From positions 7,024,893-7,088,892 of the forward strand of contig NC_014623.1 of the NCBI RefSeq assembly GCF_000165485.1: DNA of 64,000 nt, in the 5' to 3' direction. Positions 55,012 through 64,000 of this stretch are shown here, piece after piece (position 1 is the first letter of the stretch; every line of letters begins with the position of its first letter). The translations under genes were made by a program, and so were the position numbers. Source of the DNA: Stigmatella aurantiaca DW4/3-1. Lineage in GTDB: Bacteria; Myxococcota; Myxococcia; Myxococcales; Myxococcaceae. The notes beneath the pieces are model-generated. The model was not told the origin of the DNA. It searched no databases and saw only the letters and a list, made by a program, of their open reading frames with translations.

Positions 55012-55668
55012 TCAGTACAGGATGAGGAGGGGGTCCTGCCCGCTGGTAAAGAAGTTGAGGAAAACCGCCGTGTACCCGGTCCCCTGCCCGTACGCGCACA
55101 CCCTGGGGTACTCGTAGCAGAGCACGTTGAGCCCGTACCCCCCGATCACAATCAAGCTCCCGCTGCCGTCGATGAAGACGTGTTGCACGGTCGCGGTTCC
55201 CGGGCCACCGCCACCGCCGTTGGGCGGAACCGCGCTCCCGTTCAGCTGGACACGCCTGAGGACGCTCGCCGTGTTCAGGTCCACCCGGACGGCATTCGCC
55301 TTACCAAAGATCCCCATGCCCCGGATGCTGTACCACTCCGTATAGCTGGCCACGAACCCCGCTGGGTCCACATTGATGAAGATGTCTGGCTCATACTGGG
55401 AAGTTCCCAGCAGGGTGACCGCCGGCGGCGTCGAGCATGCGCCAGAAGGGTCCGCCTCGATCCGGGCGTAGATATTGAACGGCGGCTCTGGGTACCCAGT
55501 GGGCCTCTCTTTCTCGGCCCGGACCTTGTATGTGCAACCATTCAAGGAGGCGGATACCTCCTTGCTGGAGATAATGTCCGTCTTGCCAAACCCATCCCCG
55601 GCGTCAGCCCACACCGGCGCGCACAGGGCCATGGCAATCCCAAAGGCGAGTCTTCCCATCCACTGCAT
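55012..55668 (-). CDS. Secreted hypothetical protein
   Basis: A 218-residue exported protein with signal MQWMGRLAFGIAMALCAPVW cut near ADA. The mature part is beta-rich with many Gly (VPPNGGGGGPGTATVQHVF, IVIGGYGLNVLCYEYPRVC) and four cysteines. No family recognised. GAGGT before the ATG at 55668. Convergent with the MBL gene at an 8-nt gap. Confidence 0.7.
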   Translation of the reverse strand: MQWMGRLAFGIAMALCAPVWADAGDGFGKTDIISSKEVSASLNGCTYKVRAEKERPTGYPEPPFNIYARIEADPSGACSTPPAVTLLGTSQYEPDIFINVDPAGFVASYTEWYSIRGMGIFGKANAVRVDLNTASVLRRVQLNGSAVPPNGGGGGPGTATVQHVFIDGSGSLIVIGGYGLNVLCYEYPRVCAYGQGTGYTAVFLNFFTSGQDPLLILY

Positions 55669-55833
55669 GGTTGCAACCTCCAGATGATGTCTCTCAAGGT
55701 GATGGGTCAAATCATACACGGCTGAAGTCCAGAAAGACATCTGTAAAATCCGCCCCGGTCCGGAGCCATCCCCCCTCCGCGGGCGGCGCGAACACCGCCG
55801 CCCGCGGTCCTTCACCGCGCTCGCCGAAGCACG

Positions 55834-57990
55834 CTATTGATGGCTCGTGGGATGGTTGACCGTCAGGGGGATCTGTCCCTTGAACAGCCGGTTGATGTCA
55901 CCCGCCAGCCGCAAATAGAAGTCCGAGGACACCGCGACACCATCCGCGTCCAGGGTGAGGAAGTATTGATTGGTCGGAACCATCGAGCTGTTCTCCGCCC
56001 CCTTGGCGATGGCCGTCCCCTCGTCATACTCGTCAAACATGGCCACGTAGCCAGTCGAGATGCCCACGCTCTTGAGGTTATAGGCCTGCCGCCACATGAA
56101 GTCGCCGTGGAGCCTGGGGATCTGGTTGCGGGGCCCCCCTTGCAGGTTGGCCCAGGAGAACCCCGGCCAGATGACCGCCTGATAGGCAATGCCATACTGC
56201 TGCGTGTAGGCATAGTCCGGCTGCCACTGGTTGGCCAGGTAGTGATCCGCCCCCTCGGCCCCTCCAAAGCGGCCGACGAACCACGGGGAGATCATGTCCA
56301 AGGAACGGTAGACGTTCTCGAAACCCGTCCTCGAATCATTGGTGCCCGTGCGCCAGTACGTGGGCACGCCGCCAATGACATAGATGCCCTGGCCCTTGAA
56401 CCAGTTGATGATGTCCGTGGCCTCGGCGGCCGTGCCGGGACGGTCGGTGAAGCCAATGCCCCAGATGCAGACGACCAGCTTGCCGTTCTGCCGGGCATAC
56501 GCGGAGGACGAGGTCAGGCGCATGGCATTGACGATGTTGGCCGTCCAGTCGTGCTTGACCGCGTTCACCCAAGTGCTGGGGTTCATGCCGGTGATGTCAT
56601 ACATGACATAGAACTTCCGGCCGTAGACCTCCGCCGCATTCTTCACCTTCACCGCGACACTGTCCCGGTTGGTCCTCCAGCCATCCGGCGAGGTGCTCTC
56701 GCTGGCACCGAAGCGCTGCAGCGCGGCCCCATCGATGTTGTAGGTCCGCATCCACTCGAAGTGCTTGTTGACGGTCTCCGGATCATAGGACGAGAAGAGC
56801 TTGGCGGGCTGTCCATTGCCCAGATTTGCCAGGTTGGTCTGATACAGCTTCGAGTACTCCCGGAGGTCCGGATAGAGATCGAAGTTGACGTTGGAGTTGG
56901 GCGTGGGCGCGCTGCTGTTCTTGGACCAGTGGATCCAGCCGTTGTTCGGAGACCCGTCCCCGGCCGCGTTGAACCACCCCTGATACCCCGCGAACAGCTT
57001 GCCGACGACATCGCCTCCGCTGGCCACCGCCGTCGAGAACTTGAACCAGTTCACGTTGAAGAGGCCCCCGGTGCCACTGCCGGTGAACCGCAGGTACAGG
57101 TTGTGCACACCACTCACGCTGTTGATGGGGCAGGAGCGAGTGGCCCAGGTCTGCCAGCCACCCGTGGGCTGAACCGCGCAGGTCCCCGCGAGCGTTCCGG
57201 TCACGCTGTCGAGCCGGACCTCGATGTTTCCCCCGGCCCCCGCACTGGCGACCCGGGTCTCGAAGACCGTCGCGCCGCCACCGAAATCCACGTTGTTGAA
57301 CGCGATGGAGTCGCCACTGTCGATGAAGGCGACGTTCTGTCCCCCTTCGCTGGAGGCCTCCAGCTGCGTGCCCGACTGGCTGTCATAGCTCGACGCCGCG
57401 ATCTGGTTGAACGCGGAGCGGTTGGCCGTGGGGGGGGCGGAACCATACACCTCGAACTCGGAGAGCTGTCCTCCCGTCGCCCCCGAGTTGGCCGTGAAGT
57501 TCAGCCTCACGTACCGGGCGTTAACCGCCGCGAAGTTCAAGGTGACGGTATTGGCACTCGGGCTGAACGTATACGTCGCGGGGGCGAGAATCTGCGCATA
57601 GGTGACATCGTCCGTGCTCCCTTGAACGGACAGGGTCTGCGTTCTGGCCCCCCAGGCGGACGGCAGCTTGAGGACCACTTGATTGACGCTGCTCGCGCTG
57701 CCCAGATCCACCCGGATCCAAGTGGGATAGGCGTTGGCGGCCCCCTCCCAGTAGGTGGATGGGTTTGCGTCATTCGCATTTCCCGCGACGTAGACTTGCG
57801 TGTAGCTGCCCGCCGAAATGCCCTGCGCGTTGAGTCTCAGCGGAAGCTGGCTCTGCCCCACCTCCTGGGAGGCATTCGCCTCCGGTGTCGGCTCTCCGGG
57901 GGCACAGGCCAGAGCGCTCAGCAACAGCCCTCCCAAGCCCATCTTCAGCCACCAACGGCTTGCCATCCCCTGCTTGAAGTTCAAAGTCAC
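55834..57990 (-). CDS. GH71/GH99-like glycoside hydrolase lipoprotein with two carbohydrate-binding modules
   Basis: A 718-residue lipoprotein (LLLSALACAPGEPTPE). Residues about 55-190 form a discoidin/F5-8C-type module (GNANDANPSTYWEGAA, WIRVDLGSASSVNQVVLKLP, NARYVRLNFTANSG), residues 195-335 a CBM6-type module (LEASSEGGQNVAFIDSGDSI, NLYLRFTGSGTGGLFNVNWF), and the remainder a TIM-barrel of the GH71/GH99-like kind (GKLFAGYQGWFNAAGDGSPN, FSSYDPETVNKHFEWMRTYN, KFYVMYDITGMNPSTW, VAMFDEYDEGTAIAKGA). The last segment has the acidic residues expected at the active site. Likely targets alpha-glucans or mannans; specificity is not readable. Confidence 0.88.
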   Translation of the reverse strand: MTLNFKQGMASRWWLKMGLGGLLLSALACAPGEPTPEANASQEVGQSQLPLRLNAQGISAGSYTQVYVAGNANDANPSTYWEGAANAYPTWIRVDLGSASSVNQVVLKLPSAWGARTQTLSVQGSTDDVTYAQILAPATYTFSPSANTVTLNFAAVNARYVRLNFTANSGATGGQLSEFEVYGSAPPTANRSAFNQIAASSYDSQSGTQLEASSEGGQNVAFIDSGDSIAFNNVDFGGGATVFETRVASAGAGGNIEVRLDSVTGTLAGTCAVQPTGGWQTWATRSCPINSVSGVHNLYLRFTGSGTGGLFNVNWFKFSTAVASGGDVVGKLFAGYQGWFNAAGDGSPNNGWIHWSKNSSAPTPNSNVNFDLYPDLREYSKLYQTNLANLGNGQPAKLFSSYDPETVNKHFEWMRTYNIDGAALQRFGASESTSPDGWRTNRDSVAVKVKNAAEVYGRKFYVMYDITGMNPSTWVNAVKHDWTANIVNAMRLTSSSAYARQNGKLVVCIWGIGFTDRPGTAAEATDIINWFKGQGIYVIGGVPTYWRTGTNDSRTGFENVYRSLDMISPWFVGRFGGAEGADHYLANQWQPDYAYTQQYGIAYQAVIWPGFSWANLQGGPRNQIPRLHGDFMWRQAYNLKSVGISTGYVAMFDEYDEGTAIAKGAENSSMVPTNQYFLTLDADGVAVSSDFYLRLAGDINRLFKGQIPLTVNHPTSHQ

Positions 57991-58276
57991 TGGCGTCTCC
58001 TCATGTCACACGCAGGGCCATTGGCTCGGCCGAGCCCGTGCGACCTGGCCTGAATAGGCCAAGAAAGCCAATTTTTCCATTATTTCATTGAATCATGCGG
58101 TAACAGGCTTCTGTTCACTGTATGACCATGGGTCTCTGACACTCACTTCAGAGCACGTGACGTTGCGCGGAGATGACGCAATGCGAAACACCGGCAGGGG
58201 GCGTTCCTTGGAACGTGAAGGCACAACGTCTCGCGGGGTTCCGTGTAGCATGCGCGCTCCTCCTTAAAGGGCTCAC

Positions 58277-59077
58277 ATGCATCGGACCTGGACCACCGTC
58301 GTCGTATCGTTGGGGCTGCTCACTGCCATGACGGGCACGGCCCGCGCCGAGGGTCTCGGACACATTCCCTATGGTGACAATTGCTGGGGGAGCGGCACGG
58401 ACGCCGATCGCGACGGGCTCAACGACCAGTGCGAGTACCAGGTCGCCTACGGCTTCATGCCACTCTTCTGGTTCGACAGTGGCGAGAGTGGCTTTGCCCG
58501 GCGGCCTTACTACGCGGTGAAGAGCACCAGCTTCGCCACCCGCACGTTGCAGATCTTCTACCTGGACACCTTCTTCGATGACACCGGTGTCACCACCGGG
58601 CACGACGGAGACCCCGAGTTTCAGATCCTGGAGGTCCATTACTCGGGTGGACGGTGGTACCTCGACTGGGCCTACCTGTCCGCCCACCGCAAGAGCAGCT
58701 GTGATTCGTCCGCCTGGTACGCCTACAACCAACTCGAATACGACACCGCGATCGACTCCCGCAATGCCTACCGGGGCTGGCCGACCCTCTACGTGGCCGA
58801 GGACAAGCATGCCACCTACAACAACCTGAGCACCTGTGATCAGGGCTGCTTTCTCCAGGACTACTGCAGCCGCCACACCTCTCAGTACCTCGACACGGCG
58901 GACCGGCTCGTCTCCCGGAACGTGGGCTCGACGGCGGTCCAGTTGATCAACTCCGTCATTCTCAATGGCAAGACCGAGCGCCTGCTCGACGATGCCGCGT
59001 TCAAGGGATGGGATGACCAGTGGTACCGGCCCAACTCGGAAGGGTACCGCCGCCATCTGGACGACTTCGGGTTCTAG
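58277..59077 (+). CDS. Secreted protein of Vps62-like type, function unknown
   Basis: A 266-residue exported protein: signal [20 protein letters not shown] cut near ARA. The mature part has aromatic strands ([50 protein letters not shown]) and a segment [19 protein letters not shown] like those of secreted DUF946/Vps62-related proteins, plus seven cysteines (CWG, QCEY, SCDS, CDQGC, CSRH) that suggest disulfides. No catalytic motif. A second secreted protein gene follows at 6 nt, so they are co-transcribed. Confidence 0.72.
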   Translation: MHRTWTTVVVSLGLLTAMTGTARAEGLGHIPYGDNCWGSGTDADRDGLNDQCEYQVAYGFMPLFWFDSGESGFARRPYYAVKSTSFATRTLQIFYLDTFFDDTGVTTGHDGDPEFQILEVHYSGGRWYLDWAYLSAHRKSSCDSSAWYAYNQLEYDTAIDSRNAYRGWPTLYVAEDKHATYNNLSTCDQGCFLQDYCSRHTSQYLDTADRLVSRNVGSTAVQLINSVILNGKTERLLDDAAFKGWDDQWYRPNSEGYRRHLDDFGF

Positions 59078-59083
59078 CGCTTC

Positions 59084-60337
59084 GTGCGGAACACTCGGGC
59101 GCGCATCGCCCTTCTGGGAACAGGGGCTGGGGTGCTCCTGCTGGCCCTCATCCTCTCCCAGTGGCCCCCTTCCGGCGATCAGGCACCGGCCCTCCCTTTC
59201 ACCCCGGAAGAGCGAGGCCCCGCCTCCACAGAAGAGCGCCCCTCTGAGCCTCCGGCCCCTCCGCCCCCCTCGCGCCCCTCCCCGCCAGCCGCCCTTCCTC
59301 CTGAGGATGCTCTCGCGACGGCCCTGGGCGAGGAACGGGTCACCCTGGCGTCCAGCGTCAGCATCGAAGGGATCGAGCAAGACCGCCCCTGGGTGTGCGC
59401 GGGCGAAGTCTTGAGCCTGTCCGCACGCCTCGGCGGAGTCGCCGAGCCGGGCTCGGTCACCCGGTGGATCTGGCCTGTCCCGGGCGGGCATGCCGAGCTG
59501 CACCCCGGCCCCTTGCTCCAATGGAGGGCCCCTCTGGCTGCGGGCAGGTACCCCGTGCGATTCCAGGTGTGCAAGGACCTCGGGGGGCGGCGTGTCGGCG
59601 TCCTGGCCGAGCGCCAGCTCGAACTGGACGTGCGCCCATGCGGCGAGGACGCGGGACAGCGGTACGAGCCCCTTCAGATCGGCGTCACTCAAAGCGGCCC
59701 AGGGACCTTCACCTTCGAAGCGCTGTACCGGGGCGGCGAGCCGGTCGCCGCATACACGTGGAACTTCGGCGATGGCTCCCGTGCCACCACGGCCGAGCCC
59801 CGCATGACGCACACCTATGAACTCTCAGGCCTCGGCCCCCAGGAGCCCCGGAGCTTCACCGTCAAGCTCCAGGCGCGCCTGGAGCGGGGCCCTTCCCTGG
59901 AGGCCACCACGTTCGCGCTCACGCGTGGGCACCCCTCCTCCGGCGCGCCCCCTTCTGTCGAACTCCAGGTCTCCCGCTGGCGGCCCCGCCCCGATGGAGA
60001 CGGTTGGCGGAGCGACGTGGTGGTGCGCGTCCCGGACAACACGGACCACACCTGGGAGCGTTTCGAGCGCGTGTTTCTGCACTGGGAGGGAGAAGCAGAA
60101 ACCGACGTGAGGGACTGGCGTGAACGGGTGCACGTGGAAGAGGAACTCGGGCACGGCGGCTTCCGCGGCTACGTGACGGTGAGTCCGTCCGAGGCCGGGC
60201 CCGACATCAAACAGATCCTCGACTTCCTGTACGGCCGCGATGCGGCGGGCCAGGAGGTGGTGGTGTCCTGGAGTCCCTTCAAGCGCGAGCCCCCCGCGGA
60301 GCCGCCCAAAACCCAGGAGCCGCTCCCCGTGAAGTAG
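59084..60337 (+). CDS. Membrane-anchored protein with PKD domain
   Basis: A 417-residue protein with one N-terminal hydrophobic segment (IALLGTGAGVLLLALILS, no lipobox), a Pro-rich linker (residues 40-72) and beta domains. A PKD domain is visible at AYTWNFGDGSRATTAEPRMT with HTYELSGL following (about residues 220-255). No enzymatic part. The start is GTG at 59084, 6 nt after the upstream stop. It probably faces the periplasm and acts with the preceding secreted protein; function not known. Confidence 0.75.
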   Translation: MRNTRARIALLGTGAGVLLLALILSQWPPSGDQAPALPFTPEERGPASTEERPSEPPAPPPPSRPSPPAALPPEDALATALGEERVTLASSVSIEGIEQDRPWVCAGEVLSLSARLGGVAEPGSVTRWIWPVPGGHAELHPGPLLQWRAPLAAGRYPVRFQVCKDLGGRRVGVLAERQLELDVRPCGEDAGQRYEPLQIGVTQSGPGTFTFEALYRGGEPVAAYTWNFGDGSRATTAEPRMTHTYELSGLGPQEPRSFTVKLQARLERGPSLEATTFALTRGHPSSGAPPSVELQVSRWRPRPDGDGWRSDVVVRVPDNTDHTWERFERVFLHWEGEAETDVRDWRERVHVEEELGHGGFRGYVTVSPSEAGPDIKQILDFLYGRDAAGQEVVVSWSPFKREPPAEPPKTQEPLPVK

Positions 60338-60364
60338 CGGCGAAGACCTCCAGCCCTCCGTGAC

Positions 60365-61720
60365 CTATTGCCGGACGATCAGGTTGTCGAAGGTACCGGC
60401 GTTGTTCTTCGTGCCGACGCCCACCTTGCCGCCGGTGAAGGACGCGTCCGTCACCTGGCCCTCCAGCACCCCGTTCCGGTACACCTGGATGCGGCTGCCG
60501 GTGCGCACCACCTTGATGCCGTAGACGGTGCCCGCGGTGATGGCGCCACCGAAGTCGGCCAGCTGCGTGAGGACCCCATTCTCATACTTGAGGATGCCGT
60601 GGGTGGCCCCATCGTTGCTCTCGTTGAAGCTGGCGAAAGAGTAGTTGCTCGAATCCCGGTAGTGGAAGACGACGGCGAAGTCATCCCAGAGCTCCGCGGT
60701 GGCCGGCGCGCTCGCATCGAGGGTGTATTCGAAATCACCGGTCACCGCGGTGTTGTGGACGAGGATGTTGCCCAAACTCTGTCCCACGGGAGGAACCGCC
60801 TGGGTGAGCGTCATCTGCCCACCGGTCACGGACCAGGTTCCTCCAGACACCGTGGTGAAGCGGTTGTTGGCGGCGCTGAAGTCCTCATGGATGAGGACGG
60901 TGGGAGGAGGCGGGGTGCCTCGGGGAGCGACCTCGGCATAGCTGGAGTTGGCGTCTCCGACCCGGACCTCGTCATGGTAGATGGTCCGCGACGGAATGGC
61001 CGTGTCCTTCCACTCCCAGCGATACAAACCGACCTTCAGATAGCCAGGCCGGGTGTCGTTGTAGATGTTCCCGCCCATCTGGTCGCCGACGAGCTGCCCG
61101 TTGATCCAGTATTGGGTGCGGCCGGAGCTCGTATAGGAGAACTGGGCCTTGATGACCACGTCCACCCATTGCCCCTTGATGAGCGGCGTGCTGGCGACGG
61201 CCGCGATCCCCTCGGGAGTGTTTCCCACCGTGCAGGGCTTGGAGTCATAGCGCCGGTAGAGCGTGACCATGCCCCCCTGGACGTAGAGGCCGAGGTAGGG
61301 ACTCCGCCAGGTCTCGCAGGAGTCCGGAAACTCGTGGAGCTGCCAGATGACTTCGCCCGTCGACGCATCCGTCACCCAATCCGCCGGGATGTAGTAGCTG
61401 AAGCCATACCAGAGGGTCTGACCGGCCTTGCCCCCCAGGCCGTTGTCTTTCACCGTCTCCGCGCGCCACGCGCTGCCGCCGACGTCGCGCTCGCCCTGGA
61501 CCACCGTCACCTTCTGGGCATAGGCCCCCCCCCGCGCGAGCGACGGCTGCACCCAGATTTCGCCGCTGTGGCCCTCCACGCTGCCGTACTGCGAGAAGTT
61601 CCCCGTCTCGTAGTCCGCCTTGAACAGCTCGGCGGCCCCCGCGCTCGCGGTGAGACCGCACGCCAGCAACAACCCCACGGCGCGCCGGGCCGAAGCCACC
61701 CTCCCGCTCGTCTGGTTCAT
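60365..61720 (-). CDS. Secreted polysaccharide-lyase-like protein (heparin lyase I-type fold)
   Basis: A 451-residue exported protein (signal cut near ASAGAAE). Residues about 30-265 match the heparin-lyase-like jelly roll: LFKADYETGNFSQYG, QTLWYGFSYYIPADW, VIWQLHEFPDSCETW, QWVDVVIKAQFSYTSSGRTQ and RWEWKDTAIPSRTIYHDEVR. The C-terminal part (about 275-451) is a LamG/DUF1080-like sugar-binding domain (FTGGKVGVGTKNNAGTFDNL). Eliminase activity on an acidic polysaccharide is likely by family; substrate unknown. Confidence 0.85.
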   Translation of the reverse strand: MNQTSGRVASARRAVGLLLACGLTASAGAAELFKADYETGNFSQYGSVEGHSGEIWVQPSLARGGAYAQKVTVVQGERDVGGSAWRAETVKDNGLGGKAGQTLWYGFSYYIPADWVTDASTGEVIWQLHEFPDSCETWRSPYLGLYVQGGMVTLYRRYDSKPCTVGNTPEGIAAVASTPLIKGQWVDVVIKAQFSYTSSGRTQYWINGQLVGDQMGGNIYNDTRPGYLKVGLYRWEWKDTAIPSRTIYHDEVRVGDANSSYAEVAPRGTPPPPTVLIHEDFSAANNRFTTVSGGTWSVTGGQMTLTQAVPPVGQSLGNILVHNTAVTGDFEYTLDASAPATAELWDDFAVVFHYRDSSNYSFASFNESNDGATHGILKYENGVLTQLADFGGAITAGTVYGIKVVRTGSRIQVYRNGVLEGQVTDASFTGGKVGVGTKNNAGTFDNLIVRQ

Positions 61721-61793
61721 CGTTCCTCTCCTGGTGTGAGCGTCGAACCCATCAATACCAGGATTTCAGGAAATATCGCCAGAAGGCGTTGGG

Positions 61794-63239
61794 CTATCCC
61801 GCCCGCCGCTTCGGGCTCGCGTAGGGCGCCAGAAGGCCGGGCTGATCCACCAGGCAGCGCAGGGCCCTCCCGGCGAAGTCCTCCAACTGGCGGATGAAGG
61901 CGAAGTCGTGCTCCTCACCCACCTCGTGCGCCAACTCATGCAGGATGATGCCCAGCGTCCCCGGCTCCAGCGGGTCGTCCAGCCGGACTTGCCCCCGCAT
62001 GTTGACCCGCAGGATGCGCCGCTCGCGGTCGTACTCCGCGTCCACCCGGGCACTCGGGTCACGCACCTTGCGCTCGAAGAACTCCACGCCCACCTCCCGC
62101 CCGGTGAGCTCCCGCGAGAGGCACCGCACCAGCCCAGTGAAGCGCTCGGCCCGGGCCCCAGGCTGAACCAGGACATCGCGCGGCGGGCCCTCCATCCGCT
62201 CCACGTACGCGTCCGCGGACTCCACCAGCGTCTCGAGTTGCTCCAGCGCGGAGAGCGGCATTCCCCGCAGGTCCACCACCTTCGCCCCAAGCTGGCGTGC
62301 CCGGTCATCCACCCGGGAGCCCACCGACAGCACCGCCCGAGCGGGCAGCACCTTCGCCACATAGGCCTCGAGCGCCTCCTGACCGAGGGTGAAATGCGCC
62401 AGCACCTCTGTCACCCACGCCCCCGACAGCTCCTGGCGGCTCAGTCCAGGCGCCATCGACTCGAGGAGAATGGCCGCCAGCGTGCGCTTGTAGGCATCCC
62501 GGGCCGCATCCCGCTCGGCCGCCAGCGGAATGCGCTGCTGCACGTCGACATGCCACGGAAGGTGGTGCGGCTCCACCGGCAGGCCCAACTCGAAAAGGTG
62601 CGGCGTCTCCCCCGGCCGTGGAAAGTAGAGGTCCACCCTCGTGGCCCGCTCCGCATACCGCTCCACCCCCCGGTGCAGTTCCACCGTCTCCAAGGGGCAA
62701 TCCTCCAGCGAATCCTTGGCGCGGGGAGGCCGAACCGTGCGCCCGTTGATGACCAGCTCGACGTGCGGAGGGGGGATGGTGAGGCGCAGCAGTTGGAGGG
62801 CGGCCTCGCGCTCGCTCGCGCTCGTGCGGCGGAAGAGCCGCAGGCAGGTTCCCACCTGGCGTGAGTTGGGTTTCACATGGCGTCCGGTGCTGTCGAAGAC
62901 GAGCGTGCGCCCGACGGTCTCCACCTCGGCCCGGTCGCTCGCCGCGATCATCTCCTTCAAGCCACGGCCCTTGCGGCCCCGCCATGTGGGCGGCGTGTCC
63001 TTCTCCCCGAGGAAGACGGTGAAGGCGAACTCGTCACGCGCCAGCCCCGCGGGGGCATCGTCCTCGATGCGGACCTCGTCCTCGGCCAGGCGCACCTTGA
63101 CCCGGCGGGCGCGCTGGTCAAACGCGTTCTGCAGCGCCTCGCGGACAAGCTGACCGAGCGGCCGGGCGCGATTGGAGCGCCGCCAGCCCTCCTCCGACAA
63201 CTCGAACCACTCCGAACGGCCGTTCCGGCCCTGACTCAT
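61794..63239 (-). CDS. HATPase-type ATP-binding domain fused to HExxH metallopeptidase domain
   Basis: A 481-residue cytosolic protein of unusual composition. The N-terminal half is a GHKL ATPase: N-box LVREALQNAFDQ, VRIEDDAPAG, WRGRKGRGLKEMIAAS (G-box-like) and a basic strand set after it, like the Hsp90/MutL/histidine-kinase fold. The C-terminal end has a gluzincin/minigluzincin-like zinc motif, LHELAHEVGEEHDFAF, with a downstream helix (IRQLEDFAGRALRC). The middle (about 180-420) is unassigned, with ERATRVDLYFPRPGE. ATP-dependent chaperone or toxin-immunity-like function is possible. Divergent to nothing; it lies between the lyase and MATE genes. Confidence 0.75.
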   Translation of the reverse strand: MSQGRNGRSEWFELSEEGWRRSNRARPLGQLVREALQNAFDQRARRVKVRLAEDEVRIEDDAPAGLARDEFAFTVFLGEKDTPPTWRGRKGRGLKEMIAASDRAEVETVGRTLVFDSTGRHVKPNSRQVGTCLRLFRRTSASEREAALQLLRLTIPPPHVELVINGRTVRPPRAKDSLEDCPLETVELHRGVERYAERATRVDLYFPRPGETPHLFELGLPVEPHHLPWHVDVQQRIPLAAERDAARDAYKRTLAAILLESMAPGLSRQELSGAWVTEVLAHFTLGQEALEAYVAKVLPARAVLSVGSRVDDRARQLGAKVVDLRGMPLSALEQLETLVESADAYVERMEGPPRDVLVQPGARAERFTGLVRCLSRELTGREVGVEFFERKVRDPSARVDAEYDRERRILRVNMRGQVRLDDPLEPGTLGIILHELAHEVGEEHDFAFIRQLEDFAGRALRCLVDQPGLLAPYASPKRRAG

Positions 63240-63337
63240 CACGGGTCTCCCTGTTCCGGGCACCCGCGAGCGCATGCGGCGCCGCGGGACGGCCGGACCC
63301 AGAAGAACACCTTGGACGGCGGATCTCTTCCCGTCCG

Positions 63338-64000
63338 CTATCCGCCGAGCGCCACCGCGGCGGTCTGTTCCTGCGGCGTGACGAGCACTTGCCGCTCCCA
63401 GGCCCGGCTCTTCCACCGGTACCAGAAGACGAGGCCGCGCATCCACTCGTCCGCCGCGATGGCCAACCAGACGCCGGGCAGTCCCAGCTGGAACTTGAAG
63501 ATGAGCGTGTAGCCCAACGGCAGGCTCAGGCAGACCATGGAGAGAAAGGCCATGTAGACGGTGAACTGCGCGTCTCCCGCGGCGCGCAGCGCGTTCACCA
63601 GAACCAGGTTGAGGGAGCGTCCAGACTCCAGCACCAGGCTCAGCAGGATGACCTTCGAGGTCAGCTGCACGATGTCGCCATTGGCCGTGAACAGGCCCAC
63701 CAGCGGCTGGCGCACCAGGGTGACGAGCACATCCACCAGCACCGTGATGGACACGGCCCACTTCAAGGCCGACAGGGCCCGCCGGTAGGCCTCGTCCGGC
63801 TGGAGCGCGCCCACCATCCGCCCCACCAGGATGGCGGTCCCCATGCCAATCGCCAGGCTGCACAGGAAGACGTACTGAGAGATCGCCATCGCGTACTGCC
63901 GGGAGGCCAGCGCCGTGGGCCCCAGGAAGGTGACCCAGTACAGGAACGTCGTCTGGACGGAGTGATAGGTGACCTGCTCGATGGCCGCGGGGACACCGAC
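63338..64000 (-). CDS. MATE-family efflux transporter, C-terminal half (runs off right edge)
   Basis: The last 220 or so residues of a MATE (multidrug and toxin extrusion) antiporter. About six hydrophobic helices are visible (AISQYVFLCSLAIGMGTAIL, WAVSITVLVDVLVTLV, VILLSLVLESGRSLNLVL, FTVYMAFLSMVCLSLPLGY). Typical family segments are VGRMVGALQPDEAYR, NALRAAGDAQFTVY and LGLPGVWLAIAADEWMRGL. Start and first half lie outside the window. Substrate unknown. Confidence 0.9.
   Translation of the reverse strand, partial: VGVPAAIEQVTYHSVQTTFLYWVTFLGPTALASRQYAMAISQYVFLCSLAIGMGTAILVGRMVGALQPDEAYRRALSALKWAVSITVLVDVLVTLVRQPLVGLFTANGDIVQLTSKVILLSLVLESGRSLNLVLVNALRAAGDAQFTVYMAFLSMVCLSLPLGYTLIFKFQLGLPGVWLAIAADEWMRGLVFWYRWKSRAWERQVLVTPQEQTAAVALGG

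Noticed and set aside
55837-58053. 738-codon plus-strand frame opposite the GH71/GH99-like gene, and similar long frames opposite smc, murA, the DUF1800 and ScfR-like genes
   Set aside because: They are rich in Arg, Gly, His and Leu, lack recognisable motifs, and mirror genes with clear family signatures. High GC at third positions creates such antisense frames.

Overview
The window looks like a piece of a large, GC-rich myxobacterial chromosome (Cystobacterineae type, close to Stigmatella, Archangium or Myxococcus). This is inferred from codon use with G/C at almost every third position, the abundance of lipoproteins and secreted glycan-active proteins, a DUF1800/DUF1501 pair, a DUF4388 protein, an FHA/sigma-54 type regulator remnant and an integrase relic of the myxobacterial zinc-ribbon type. 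No plasmid, intact phage, CRISPR array or rRNA is present.

Left part (1-12.1 kb). The 5' part of smc runs off the left edge. Next come a TPR protein with a CNNM/HlyC-CorC membrane protein, a CapA-like lipoprotein, a 41-residue basic protein, and the compact prfA-prmC-murA block (release factor 1, its methyltransferase, first committed step of peptidoglycan synthesis). A zinc-ribbon protein, a putative NADase-type glycan-binding secreted protein and a repeat lipoprotein follow, then tRNA-Gly(CCC) with a strong hairpin behind it.

Decayed accessory stretch (12.1-21 kb). Directly after the tRNA lies a broken tyrosine-recombinase gene, so the tRNA was probably an integration site. Other remnants here are an internally deleted lipoprotein gene, an excisionase-type HTH fragment, and an FHA/sigma-54 activator that seems to have been split by an inversion. 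Intact genes among them encode the DUF1800/DUF1501 pair, a GH16 glycanase and thiol peroxidase.

Middle (21-43 kb). A propeller-like protein, an O-methyltransferase, a large TonB-dependent receptor, several secreted or lipid-anchored proteins, a radical SAM protein, a chalcone-isomerase-like protein and serC lead to the most notable locus, 34.7-36.7 kb. This is an MNIO (DUF692) peptide-modification operon: a small precursor with four EGKCG repeats, a DUF692 oxidase and a DUF2063 partner, matching the HvfABC/bufferin class of copper-related modified peptides. The precursor appears to carry a lipobox, so the mature peptide may be membrane-anchored. A metallopeptidase-like lipoprotein, an ScfR/RamB-like regulator with TTGCAAA boxes, a TPR protein and a TauE/DUF1634 pair follow.

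Right part (43-64 kb). Leucyl aminopeptidase, then a leftward housekeeping operon (lpxC, DsbA-like lipoprotein, DUF4388 protein, pyrF, lipoprotein) and ruvB with a downstream partner gene. A zinc dehydrogenase/MBL-fold pair follows. The end is rich in secreted glycan-active proteins (GH71/GH99-like, PKD-containing, polysaccharide-lyase-like), consistent with a predatory or saprophytic life. A HATPase/HExxH fusion protein and the C-terminal half of a MATE transporter close the window.
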